A stretch of 64,000 bases of DNA from Bacteroidota bacterium (GTDB lineage: Bacteria; Bacteroidota; Bacteroidia; Chitinophagales; Chitinophagaceae). Below, piece after piece: positions 17,720 through 25,952 of this stretch. Position numbers and translations under genes: made by a program. The notes beneath the pieces are model-generated. The model was not told where the DNA came from. It was given only the letters and a program-made list of their open reading frames with translations, and did no database searches. The stretch lies in NCBI GenBank assembly GCA_005798905.1, contig SYIK01000010.1, forward strand, positions 1 to 64,000, in the 5' to 3' direction. Position 1 is the stretch's first letter, and every line of letters begins with the position of its first letter.

Positions 17720-18768
17720 AAAAATCAAAAATTGCAGGAGTTGGAATGTATGTTCCAAAAAATGTATTTACAAATAATGACTTGACAAAATACATGGATA
17801 CCAATGATGAATGGATTCAAGAGCGAACAGGAATTAAAGAACGTCGCTATGCCGACCGAATAGGAGAAACCACTACAACAATGGGAGTGGAGGCTGCAAA
17901 AATTGCAATTGAAAGAGCGGGCATTACTGCGCAAGATATTGACTTCATCATTTTCGCAACTCTATGTCCTGATTATTATTTTCCGGGTTGCGGTGTATTG
18001 CTGCAACGAGCAATGCAAATGAAAGAAATAGGCGCATTGGATATTCGCAACCAATGCAGTGGATTTGTTTATGCATTAAGTGTAGCTGACCAATTTATTA
18101 AAACAGGAATGTATAAAAATATTTTAGTTGTTGGTAGTGAAAAACATTCTTTTGGCTTAGACTTTAGTACAAGAGGTCGAAACGTGTCTGTTATTTTTGG
18201 AGATGGTGCAGGTGCAGTGGTTTTACAACCAACAGAAGATTCTAATCGATGTATTTTAAGTACACATTTACATAGCAATGGTACCAATGCAGAAATACTT
18301 GCAATGTATAATCCAGGTACGCATGCTAACCATTGGTTGAAAGAACAAACACTTGCCGATTTTGACGAAGCAGAGTTGGGAGAAACGTTTATGAGTCATT
18401 CCATGATTGAAAAAGCACAACTTTTTCCATTTATGGATGGACCTACGGTTTTTAAAGTTGCAATTGATAAATTTCCTGCAGTTATTATTGAAGCTTTAGA
18501 AGCAAATAATTTACAAGCATCAGCTATTAGTTTATTAGTGCCGCATCAAGCAAATCTTCGCATTAGCCAATTTGTACAAAAAAAATTAAACTTAACCGAT
18601 AATCAAGTAAAAAATAATATTCAAAAATACGGCAACACTACTGCGGCATCTATTCCCATTGCACTTTGCGAAGCATGGGAAGAAGGCAGAGTAAAAGAAG
18701 GTGATTTAATTTGCTTGGCTTCTTTTGGCAGTGGTTTTACATGGGCTTCGGCATTATTGCGCTGGTAA
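17716..18768 (+). CDS. 3-oxoacyl-ACP synthase III (FabH-like)
   Basis: This ketosynthase III-family thiolase fold has 350 residues. The catalytic triad is complete: Cys114 in NQCSGF, His277 in VPHQAN and Asn307 in YGNTTAAS. The N-terminal DEWIQERTGI is typical. The usual role is starting fatty acid synthesis from acetyl-ACP and malonyl-ACP. At 350 residues it is longer than FabH of Escherichia coli (317), because of an insert around residues 195-240, so a related condensing activity (head-to-head or secondary product type) is possible. No other fatty acid synthesis genes are adjacent. Confidence 0.8.
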   Translation: MKKSKIAGVGMYVPKNVFTNNDLTKYMDTNDEWIQERTGIKERRYADRIGETTTTMGVEAAKIAIERAGITAQDIDFIIFATLCPDYYFPGCGVLLQRAMQMKEIGALDIRNQCSGFVYALSVADQFIKTGMYKNILVVGSEKHSFGLDFSTRGRNVSVIFGDGAGAVVLQPTEDSNRCILSTHLHSNGTNAEILAMYNPGTHANHWLKEQTLADFDEAELGETFMSHSMIEKAQLFPFMDGPTVFKVAIDKFPAVIIEALEANNLQASAISLLVPHQANLRISQFVQKKLNLTDNQVKNNIQKYGNTTAASIPIALCEAWEEGRVKEGDLICLASFGSGFTWASALLRW

Positions 18769-18798
18769 CTTCTAAAAAAATAAACGAACCCCTGTCCC

Positions 18799-18806
18799 TA
18801 TTTTTG
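18799..18806 (+). promoter_or_regulatory. -7 box next to the lipid kinase start
   Basis: TATTTTTG matches TAnnTTTG. Only six bases separate it from the GTG start at 18813, so the predicted transcript starts at or beside the start codon (leaderless). It lies just after the FabH-like stop. Confidence 0.45.
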
Positions 18807-18812
18807 CGCCAA

Positions 18813-19724
18813 GTGAAACGATCAATTATCTATATTATCAATCCTATTTCTGGCACAAGGTCTAAAACATATCTTTGGAAAAAAATTGAAGAAAAAACAG
18901 AAAGAAAAAATATTCCTTATCAAATTTTTTCTTCTGTGTCAGATGGTGATTATTCTTTTCTTCATTCAATAATTCAAGAGAAAAATATAACAGACGTTGT
19001 TGTTGCTGGCGGCGATGGTACACTTAGCCAAGTTGTTGCTTCGCTTAAAAATTTTAATTTAAACTTCGGTATTATTCCATGTGGCTCCGGAAATGGACTA
19101 GCATTAGCTGCAAAAATTTCTACTAATTTTTCCAAGGCAATTGATACTGTGTTAACTAATAATGCATCTTTTATAGATGCTTTTTTTGTTAATAACCAAT
19201 TTGCTTGTATGCTTTGTGGATTGGGTTTTGATGCAAAAATTGCGAAAGATTTTGCAGGCAATCCCAATCGCGGGTTGATGACCTATTTAAAATTATGTAT
19301 GAAAAATTTTTGGAAAATGAAACCACACCCATTTGAAATACAAACAGGTGGTGACTCTTTAAAAACCAACGCGTATTTTATTAGCATTGCTAATAGCAAT
19401 CAGTTTGGAAACCACTTTACCATTGCTCCAAAAGCAAGTCTATCAGATGGTTTGTTAGATATTGTAATTGTACTCAACCAAAATAAGATAACACTTATTA
19501 TTCAACTACTTAAACAGCTCGTCGGTTGGAATAAATTACAATCAACTATTTCATTGCAAAACAAAAAAGGAATTGTCTATTTTCAAACTAATAAACTAAC
19601 AATTCGCAATTCTTCATTTGCTCCTCTCCACATAGATGGAGAACCTATTGAAACTTACAAACTGCTTACTGTTGAGATTAAGAAAAATTATTTCAAACTT
19701 ATTCAACCGGCTTTACCGCAATAG
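18813..19724 (+). CDS. Diacylglycerol/lipid kinase family protein
   Basis: This 303-residue protein of the DgkB/YegS/sphingosine kinase fold has the nucleotide-binding VVAGGDGTLSQV near residue 65, the second conserved stretch IIPCGSGNGLA near residue 90, and C-terminal sheet elements with PLHIDGEP. It would phosphorylate diacylglycerol or a sphingoid base; Bacteroidota make sphingolipids, so either is possible. GTG at 18813 is chosen because it gives the family start (KRSIIYIINPISG) and follows a -7 box. Longer in-frame starts lie inside the previous gene. Its 3' end overlaps the opposite-strand patatin gene by 26 bases. Confidence 0.8.
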   Translation: MKRSIIYIINPISGTRSKTYLWKKIEEKTERKNIPYQIFSSVSDGDYSFLHSIIQEKNITDVVVAGGDGTLSQVVASLKNFNLNFGIIPCGSGNGLALAAKISTNFSKAIDTVLTNNASFIDAFFVNNQFACMLCGLGFDAKIAKDFAGNPNRGLMTYLKLCMKNFWKMKPHPFEIQTGGDSLKTNAYFISIANSNQFGNHFTIAPKASLSDGLLDIVIVLNQNKITLIIQLLKQLVGWNKLQSTISLQNKKGIVYFQTNKLTIRNSSFAPLHIDGEPIETYKLLTVEIKKNYFKLIQPALPQ

Positions 19725-21954
19725 TGTCTTCTTTATATAACAACTCCAACACGCTTTTAAAACTTTTTTGGTTTAGTATTGATTCCGACGATTTCATGAT
19801 TTGTTTTTTTTCTCTTCTAGAAAGATGAAAACTCATTGCTATTTTATCCTTTGTATTTTCCGCAGCATATTGAAAAATAATTTTATGAACAGCAGCTTTT
19901 TTATTGCGTGAATAATAACTTAACATATTGTTTTGAAAATATTCTTGCATATTGGGCCAATTGTGTTGCAATACTAAAAATGGTTTTGTAAAATGGTCTA
20001 CAAGATTATTGGTTGAATATGGATCTTCCCAAGCTCCTACAGGGCGGTCAATTAATTGAACTAATAATACACTGCTCGTATTTTGTGCAATCCAATCATC
20101 AAAAAAATTAAGAAATCGAAAAGTGGTTTCTGAACCATAATTATCTCTTATCCCTGCATCCATCACATCAATAATTGGATTGGAAGGAAGCCAAACATTA
20201 GGCATTGCTACAGGAAAAGTAGCATTCATTCTTAATGCGGAAAGTACACGTAAATTAAATGGATTTTGTTTCTCAAAAAAAGTAACAAAGTCAACTACAT
20301 CTGGTCCAAAATTCGAACTTACAGAAGAATCGTGCGTATCACTCATCATAAATCGAACAGGCTGCGTACTTATAATTACTTGTCGACCATCGCGTGTAAT
20401 TACCGAATTAAAAAAAGTTAAAGGAATTTCAGCATTCGCTTCTACGTCTTTATAAGATAAAAGGGATTTATCTAATAATCCATTTGTGCTTTCGTTTAGT
20501 TTTGATTCGAAAGAATAAGCTCGATCTTTTACGTATTGATAACCCCCAATATTAAATTTCAATGCAGGTGAAATAATATCTCTGGCAACAAAAGCAGTAA
20601 ACAGAGGGTTCAACAAATCCTCAGCAATGTCATCAACATATTTACTCGATTGTAAATTTATTTTCTCATTTTGCAGTCGACGTAAATAAAGTTCTCTGAA
20701 ATAGGTTGCTCCAATCATCCCTCCTGATGCTCCTGTAATTAGAAAAGTTTTTTTCATCCAATCTCCCTGTGTTATACTATCCAATTTTTGTAAAATACTC
20801 ATGGTAAAACTAGCACTACGATGACCACCTCCACTTGTATTTATCATCACAAGTACTGGTTTTTTTTCTCTTTGTTTTGCTTTCCATTTTTCTAATATCT
20901 GAATCATATTCAAACTATCAGCCTTGATGTTTTCGGCTGTATTTAATGCTAATAATGATTTTTTGCTGTATTCAGGTCTTTGTGACTTGTTTTGATAATT
21001 TAACCCATATGCTTTATTGCGCGGATCAATCCATCCTTCTTTATACGAAAAATTAAATGCTACAATTACAAAAACAAAAAATGGCAAACCCCATGTTTGT
21101 AAAAAATAACTAAAGGCTCCGAAAACTCCAATAAGTATAGCAAAAAAAATGGTGATGCTTGCTGCTGCAGGCAGTTGAAAAACTCGATTGTCCATTAAAA
21201 AACCAATACTAATTAAAAACAAAAAAGCAATAAACACAGTAAGTACTGCTGCAAAGTGATGGCGTTTTAAAATATTTTCAATAAAAGTTCGCGTGTAATG
21301 TGTAACATTCCTCACCTTATAAACACTCCATGGCGAATTGAGATACCACTCTACTTTTATTATTCTCGATTCATAAGATGGTGGTGTGGTCGGATTTAAG
21401 TGCATGCTGTATTCTTTTGGATTATTCATAGCAGGCATCATCTGACGAAGAATTGTTCGATCAGCCTGAAAAAAATATATAAACGAAACGGCAAAAATAA
21501 AAATAAGACCACATAAAAACCCGATTGCCAAAAACAAAATTTCAGTAACGGAGATAAGCTCTTTGTATTTATCGAATTGCCAAGCTTTGAAAAAATAAAA
21601 AATTAAAAAAACAACTGGGATACAAAAATTATTGATGCAATATTTTAGAAAGGGATTAGTTGTAGCTGCCAAAAAATTAAAGTGGCGGCTAAAAAGTATA
21701 AACCCAGTAATATTCCAGCTTATTATAAACATACCAATGGAAATTCCCACTATTGCCGCTCCAAAAGCATTTACATCTCCAAGATATTCTGGTGCTAAAA
21801 AAAGTGAATCTGCACCCAAGCGTTGCATAAAATTACTATCAATTGTACTAAATAAGATAAACCAAAACAGAAGCAAAATCTGGTGTTTCCGAAAATGTAG
21901 AAACAATAATTGTAGCGGAAAAGAATAAAAAATTCTTCTTAAATAAACTTTCAT
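19699..21954 (-). CDS. Patatin-like phospholipase with a large N-terminal membrane region
   Basis: This protein has 751 residues. The first 300 contain about eight hydrophobic segments (for example 26-40, 62-85, 108-122, 137-163, 234-253, 264-300). The C-terminal half is a patatin-like hydrolase: an oxyanion-type GGGHR at 375-379, a nucleophile Ser410 in GASGG, and a later DAG triplet in DAGIRDNYG as the catalytic Asp region. This would be a membrane-anchored lipid hydrolase acting from the inner membrane. The ATG at 21954 is chosen; a longer frame reaches into the neighbouring ctaA gene. It lies 80 bases downstream of ctaA and may share its transcript. Confidence 0.75.
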   Translation of the reverse strand: MKVYLRRIFYSFPLQLLFLHFRKHQILLLFWFILFSTIDSNFMQRLGADSLFLAPEYLGDVNAFGAAIVGISIGMFIISWNITGFILFSRHFNFLAATTNPFLKYCINNFCIPVVFLIFYFFKAWQFDKYKELISVTEILFLAIGFLCGLIFIFAVSFIYFFQADRTILRQMMPAMNNPKEYSMHLNPTTPPSYESRIIKVEWYLNSPWSVYKVRNVTHYTRTFIENILKRHHFAAVLTVFIAFLFLISIGFLMDNRVFQLPAAASITIFFAILIGVFGAFSYFLQTWGLPFFVFVIVAFNFSYKEGWIDPRNKAYGLNYQNKSQRPEYSKKSLLALNTAENIKADSLNMIQILEKWKAKQREKKPVLVMINTSGGGHRSASFTMSILQKLDSITQGDWMKKTFLITGASGGMIGATYFRELYLRRLQNEKINLQSSKYVDDIAEDLLNPLFTAFVARDIISPALKFNIGGYQYVKDRAYSFESKLNESTNGLLDKSLLSYKDVEANAEIPLTFFNSVITRDGRQVIISTQPVRFMMSDTHDSSVSSNFGPDVVDFVTFFEKQNPFNLRVLSALRMNATFPVAMPNVWLPSNPIIDVMDAGIRDNYGSETTFRFLNFFDDWIAQNTSSVLLVQLIDRPVGAWEDPYSTNNLVDHFTKPFLVLQHNWPNMQEYFQNNMLSYYSRNKKAAVHKIIFQYAAENTKDKIAMSFHLSRREKKQIMKSSESILNQKSFKSVLELLYKEDTIAVKPVE

Positions 21955-22034
21955 AGTTATAAAAATGACTACAAAAAATCGGTCATTTAAATATACTACA
22001 AATCTTCCCTTTGTGAAAAATTTTTTTTGATTAA

Positions 22035-23093
22035 TTAACTTCTTGCTTTTTTGGTTGAGGAAATAAAAAGCATCCAAACAAATGAAAGCAGGAGAAACAT
22101 TGCCACCAGCTGATGCAACTGCGCAGTCCATTCAAAAACTCTCCAATTGTTTGGAACAATTTGCGAACTTGATAACAATGAAAAAACTCCTAACAATATT
22201 TGAACTAGGATTAAAATAATTGGCAACAACCTTGTTTTTGAAAATAAACTATTCATTTTTATTCGAAATGCTTTCCATGTCCAGATAATTATCATAACAA
22301 AAAGTAAGTACGCCAATATGCGATGTACAAAATGGATGATGATTTTATCTTCCATAAAGTCGATGAAATTTGCTGATAGCTGAGTTATTTTTTCTGGAAT
22401 TAACTCTCCGTTTATATCGGGCCAAGTTGGTGCTGCAGTTGCTGCTTTGTGCCCCGCCATCAATGCTCCATAAATTAATTGTACAGCAAGAATTGCAATT
22501 ATCGCAATAGAAAATTTGTACAATAAAGCTGTTTGTATTTTTTGTTTTTCATGAACAATAAGTTGCAACGCAAACCAAAAAGTATAACAAAGCAAACCCA
22601 TTGCAAAAATAAAATGCAATGCAAGTCGAATTGGTTTTACATAAATAGCATCACCAACAAGTCCGCTGGCAACCATTATCCAACCAATAGCTCCTTGTAA
22701 AAAACCCAATAGAAAAAGAATAATCAAGGGTTTTATCATCTGAGTTTTAAATCTTTTTTGCAACACAAAAATTATAAATGGAATGATAAAAACAAGTCCC
22801 ATCAACCTTGCCCAAAAACGGTGCAACCATTCCCAAAAGAAAATGAATTTGAAACCTTGTAGTTTAAAATCAAAATTTAAAAAAAGAAATTGCGGCGTTT
22901 GTTTATATTTTTCAAACTCTTCAATCCAGTTTTGTTCGCTTATTGGCGGAAGGGCTCCGGTAATTATATCCCACTCGGTAATAGACAACCCAGATCCAGT
23001 AAGTCTTGTAATTCCACCCAATAAAATTTGAACAAGTAGCATAGCAACTCCAGTCACAAGCCAGATGGCAACAGGTTTGGAAGAAGGAATCAT
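22035..23093 (-). CDS. ctaA: Heme A synthase, COX15/CtaA family
   Basis: This membrane protein has 352 residues and about eight segments. It carries the COX15-type phrases GGITRLTGSGLSITEW, WEWLHRFWARLMG (heme-binding His), LHFIFAMGLL and a C-terminal WTAQLHQLVA. It oxidises heme O to heme A for the aa3 oxidase encoded at 31-38 kb. The matching heme O synthase (CyoE) is inside that operon while this gene stands apart. The loop after the first helix lacks the cysteine pair of Bacillus CtaA, as in the long COX15 type. Confidence 0.9.
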   Translation of the reverse strand: MIPSSKPVAIWLVTGVAMLLVQILLGGITRLTGSGLSITEWDIITGALPPISEQNWIEEFEKYKQTPQFLFLNFDFKLQGFKFIFFWEWLHRFWARLMGLVFIIPFIIFVLQKRFKTQMIKPLIILFLLGFLQGAIGWIMVASGLVGDAIYVKPIRLALHFIFAMGLLCYTFWFALQLIVHEKQKIQTALLYKFSIAIIAILAVQLIYGALMAGHKAATAAPTWPDINGELIPEKITQLSANFIDFMEDKIIIHFVHRILAYLLFVMIIIWTWKAFRIKMNSLFSKTRLLPIILILVQILLGVFSLLSSSQIVPNNWRVFEWTAQLHQLVAMFLLLSFVWMLFISSTKKARS

Positions 23094-23113
23094 TCGATTG
23101 AATTTTAAAAAAA

Positions 23114-23121
23114 CAAAGTTA
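23114..23121 (-). promoter_or_regulatory. -7 box of ctaA
   Basis: Read on the minus strand the box is TAACTTTG, matching TAnnTTTG, 20 bases before the ctaA ATG. No clear TTTG was found at the -33 distance. It lies in the 86-base divergent region shared with rnhB. Confidence 0.35.
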
Positions 23122-23179
23122 AGTTTACAATTTCTTAAAATAATTTATTGTTCTATTTTATTTAAGAACTTGCGCTAAA

Positions 23180-23773
23180 ATGCTACTACCCTTTTATCAA
23201 AATAAATTAATAGAAGCCGGTTGCGACGAAGCCGGGCGCGGCTGTTTTGCAGGACCTGTATTTGCTGCTGCGGTAATACTGCCAAAAAAAATTAACCACC
23301 CGCTGTTAAACGATTCAAAAAAACTGAATGAAAAACAGCGCAATGAAATGAGAAAATTTATTGAAAAAGAAGCGGTGAGTTTTTTTGTTTCTAGCATTAG
23401 CAATGAAGAAATTGACAACACAAATATTTTAAAAGCGTCAATAAAAGCGATGCACAATTCTGTTGTGCAACTAAATCCACAACCAGAACTTTTATTAATT
23501 GACGGCAATCGCTTTGTTCCATTCAATAAAATTCCGCATCGTTGCATTATTAAAGGTGATGGAATTTATACTTCCATTGCTGCGGCAAGCATATTGGCAA
23601 AAACTTATCGCGATGAATATATGTTACAACTTCACAAAGAGTTTCCATATTTTCATTGGAACTCGAATAAGGGCTATGGCACTGAAAAGCATCGCAAAGC
23701 AATTGAAGAATTTGGACTTTGTAAATACCACCGAAAAAGTTTTAAACTAATACCAGAAAAATTAATTCAATAG
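23180..23773 (+). CDS. rnhB: Ribonuclease HII
   Basis: This 197-residue enzyme cleaves RNA in RNA-DNA hybrids and at single ribonucleotides. The N-terminal motif AGCDEAGRGCFAGPV holds the catalytic Asp16 and Glu17. Further metal-binding acids lie in LLIDGNRF and TYRDEYM. KGYGTEKHRKAI near the C terminus is the conserved substrate-binding stretch. Length is normal. It is divergent from ctaA and stands just before the lipoprotein peptidase gene. Confidence 0.95.
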   Translation: MLLPFYQNKLIEAGCDEAGRGCFAGPVFAAAVILPKKINHPLLNDSKKLNEKQRNEMRKFIEKEAVSFFVSSISNEEIDNTNILKASIKAMHNSVVQLNPQPELLLIDGNRFVPFNKIPHRCIIKGDGIYTSIAAASILAKTYRDEYMLQLHKEFPYFHWNSNKGYGTEKHRKAIEEFGLCKYHRKSFKLIPEKLIQ

Positions 23774-23846
23774 AATTCCATCAATGCTTTTTAAAAAACG
23801 AATCCATCTTAATCGATTATATTTACTACACTTAAACTTCCTCGTC

Positions 23847-24860
23847 ATGAAAAATATTTTTATTTTTTTTACAGCAATGTTCCTTTTTGTTTCATGCAAC
23901 AACAATCAATGTAAAACGGTTGCTTCTTATTACAGTCACGACTCGGCCGGTGTTCGAACTGCCGGTGTAAAAATGATTCCGATTGAAACACCAATTGGAA
24001 AATTTAATGTTTGGACAAAAAGATTTGGCAACAATCCAAAAATAAAAGTGTTGCTACTTCATGGTGGACCTTCCTCTACACACGAATACCTTGAAGCATT
24101 TGAAAGTTTTTTTCCGCAGGAGGGATTTGAATTTTATGAATACGACCAGCTCGGCTCTTATTACAGCGATCAACCAACCGATAGTTCTCTTTGGACAATT
24201 GAAAGATTTGTGGAAGAAGTGGAACAAGTTAGAAAAACACTTGGATTAACCAAAGATAATTTTTATTTGTACGGAAACTCTTGGGGCGGAATGCTTGCGA
24301 TGGAATATGCATTTAAATATCAAAATAATTTAAAAGGTTTGATTATTAGTAATATGATGTCGAGCTGTCCCGATTATGGAAAATATGCAAACGATGTTTT
24401 GGCAAAACAAATGAAGCCAGAAGTTTTAAAAGAAATCAGAGAGATAGAAGCAAAACAAGATTTTGCAAATCCGCGCTACATGGAATTGTTGTTGCCGAAT
24501 TTTTATAAAGAACATCTTTGTCGGTTACAAGAATGGCCCGATGCGGTTAACCGTGCATTTAAACACACCAACAACGCAGTTTACGCGATGATGCAAGGTC
24601 CGAGTGAATTTGGTGTTGGAGGAAGATTGGTAAATTGGGATCGTTCAAAAGATTTGCCGCAGTTAAAAGTTCCCACGTTAACCATTGGTGCAAAACACGA
24701 TACGATGGATCCAAAACACATGGAATGGATGAGCACTCAAGTTCAAAATGGAAAATTTTTATTTTGTCCAAACGGAAGTCACATGAGCATGTGGGACGAT
24801 CAAGCAGTTTTTTTTGAAGGACTAATAAAATTTATTAAAGATGTTGATGCAGGAAACTAA
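23847..24860 (+). CDS. Prolyl aminopeptidase-like lipoprotein (S33 family)
   Basis: This 337-residue alpha/beta hydrolase has a lipoprotein signal ending in FVSC, so it is likely exported and anchored by lipid. The oxyanion-type HGGPSSTHEY is followed by the nucleophile in GNSWGG. Later come a DTMD stretch for the acid and GSHMSMWD for the catalytic histidine. This fits proline iminopeptidases, which remove N-terminal proline from peptides. The ATG at 23847 is preferred over the longer frame because it gives the signal peptide directly. Confidence 0.85.
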   Translation: MKNIFIFFTAMFLFVSCNNNQCKTVASYYSHDSAGVRTAGVKMIPIETPIGKFNVWTKRFGNNPKIKVLLLHGGPSSTHEYLEAFESFFPQEGFEFYEYDQLGSYYSDQPTDSSLWTIERFVEEVEQVRKTLGLTKDNFYLYGNSWGGMLAMEYAFKYQNNLKGLIISNMMSSCPDYGKYANDVLAKQMKPEVLKEIREIEAKQDFANPRYMELLLPNFYKEHLCRLQEWPDAVNRAFKHTNNAVYAMMQGPSEFGVGGRLVNWDRSKDLPQLKVPTLTIGAKHDTMDPKHMEWMSTQVQNGKFLFCPNGSHMSMWDDQAVFFEGLIKFIKDVDAGN

Positions 24861-24885
24861 TTTCGTCTTCAAGAAAAAATTAGTT
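24855..24885. terminator. Possible bidirectional terminator between convergent genes
   Basis: A 9-bp perfect inverted repeat (AACTAATTT and AAATTAGTT) with a 13-base loop spans the stop codons of the peptidase gene and the opposite-strand korB gene. The arms are AT-rich, so the strength is uncertain, but the position between converging genes fits a shared terminator. Confidence 0.35.
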
Positions 24886-25908
24886 AATCGTCCAAACTTC
24901 ATTACCTCTTAAAAGCTTATCGAGATCGGCAGGTTTTTTTGCTTTTGCAGCAGCAATTTGTTGTTCCATTACTTCTTCGTAACACTTTCTATCGGTTTCA
25001 TAAAACACACCAAAAGGTCGTGGTAAATGTCCTTCTGTTTTAGGGTCATCAAAAATGCGAACCAATATTTGTGCTTTGTAAATATCTTTTTCATCGTGTA
25101 TCCATAAATCATCCGCGCTGTAACCCTCTTCAAGGTTTACAACTTTTGGTGTAAATCCATCGAGCTTAATTCCTTTATTATTCCCAGCACCAAATAGTAA
25201 TGGTTTTCCTTGTTCAAGAAATAATACTTGTTCTGCTTTTGTCGATTTTTCAGTAAAAGTTTCAAAAGTGCCATCATTAAAAATATTACAGTTTTGATAA
25301 ATTTCTAAAAAAGATGCGCCTTTGTGTTGATGAGATCGAGTCAACATATTTTGTAAATGTTTTGGATCGCGATCCATGGAACGAGCTACAAATGTAGCAT
25401 CGGCGCCCAATGCCAATGCCAACGGATTAAACGGATGGTCGATACTTCCAAACGGTGTAGATTTTGTAACCTTATTTTCTTCTGACGTGGGAGAATATTG
25501 TCCTTTCGTCAAACCATAAATTTGATTATTGAAAAGTAAAACATTGAGATCAAAATTTCTTCGTAACAAATGTATAGTGTGATTCCCTCCAATACTCAAC
25601 CCGTCGCCATCGCCGGTTACAACCCAAACACTTAATTCAGGACGAGCCGCTTTCAATCCGCTTGCAATCGCAGTAGCCCGACCATGAATGGAGTGCATTC
25701 CGTAAGTATTCATATAATACGGAAATCGACTACTGCATCCAATGCCTGAAACAATAACAATATTTTCTTTTGGAACTCCAATTGTCGGCATCACTTTTTG
25801 TACTTGTGCCAAAATAGAATAATCGCCGCAACCTGGACACCAACGAACTTCCTGATCTGTTACAAAATCTTTTGCTGTTAAAACCGGAGCTGTAGTTACT
25901 TCACTCAT
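24880..25908 (-). CDS. korB: 2-oxoacid:ferredoxin oxidoreductase beta subunit
   Basis: This 342-residue thiamine diphosphate-binding subunit has an N-terminal CPGCGDYS at residues 24-31, IGCSSRFPYYM, HSIHGRATA and the cofactor-binding GDGDGLSIGGNH. Together with an alpha subunit it oxidises 2-oxoglutarate or a similar 2-oxoacid to the acyl-CoA, reducing ferredoxin. The alpha gene normally lies beside it but is not in this window; the upstream neighbour is an acyl-CoA dehydrogenase. The pyruvate-specific alternative is less likely from the sequence style. Confidence 0.88.
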   Translation of the reverse strand: MSEVTTAPVLTAKDFVTDQEVRWCPGCGDYSILAQVQKVMPTIGVPKENIVIVSGIGCSSRFPYYMNTYGMHSIHGRATAIASGLKAARPELSVWVVTGDGDGLSIGGNHTIHLLRRNFDLNVLLFNNQIYGLTKGQYSPTSEENKVTKSTPFGSIDHPFNPLALALGADATFVARSMDRDPKHLQNMLTRSHQHKGASFLEIYQNCNIFNDGTFETFTEKSTKAEQVLFLEQGKPLLFGAGNNKGIKLDGFTPKVVNLEEGYSADDLWIHDEKDIYKAQILVRIFDDPKTEGHLPRPFGVFYETDRKCYEEVMEQQIAAAKAKKPADLDKLLRGNEVWTIN

Positions 25909-25925
25909 AAATTAAATATTCAATG

Positions 25926-25933
25926 CAAATTTA
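25926..25933 (-). promoter_or_regulatory. -7 box of korB
   Basis: On the minus strand the box is TAAATTTG, 17 bases before the korB ATG, in the 44-base gap after the acyl-CoA dehydrogenase gene. It suggests korB has its own promoter. Confidence 0.35.
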
Positions 25934-25952
25934 ACAAATATCCTTAGTAGAA

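Noticed and set aside
21955-22131. 59-residue N-terminal extension of the patatin-like protein
   Set aside because: It overlaps the coding end of ctaA and is not patatin-like; the ATG at 21954 starts a clear membrane protein.
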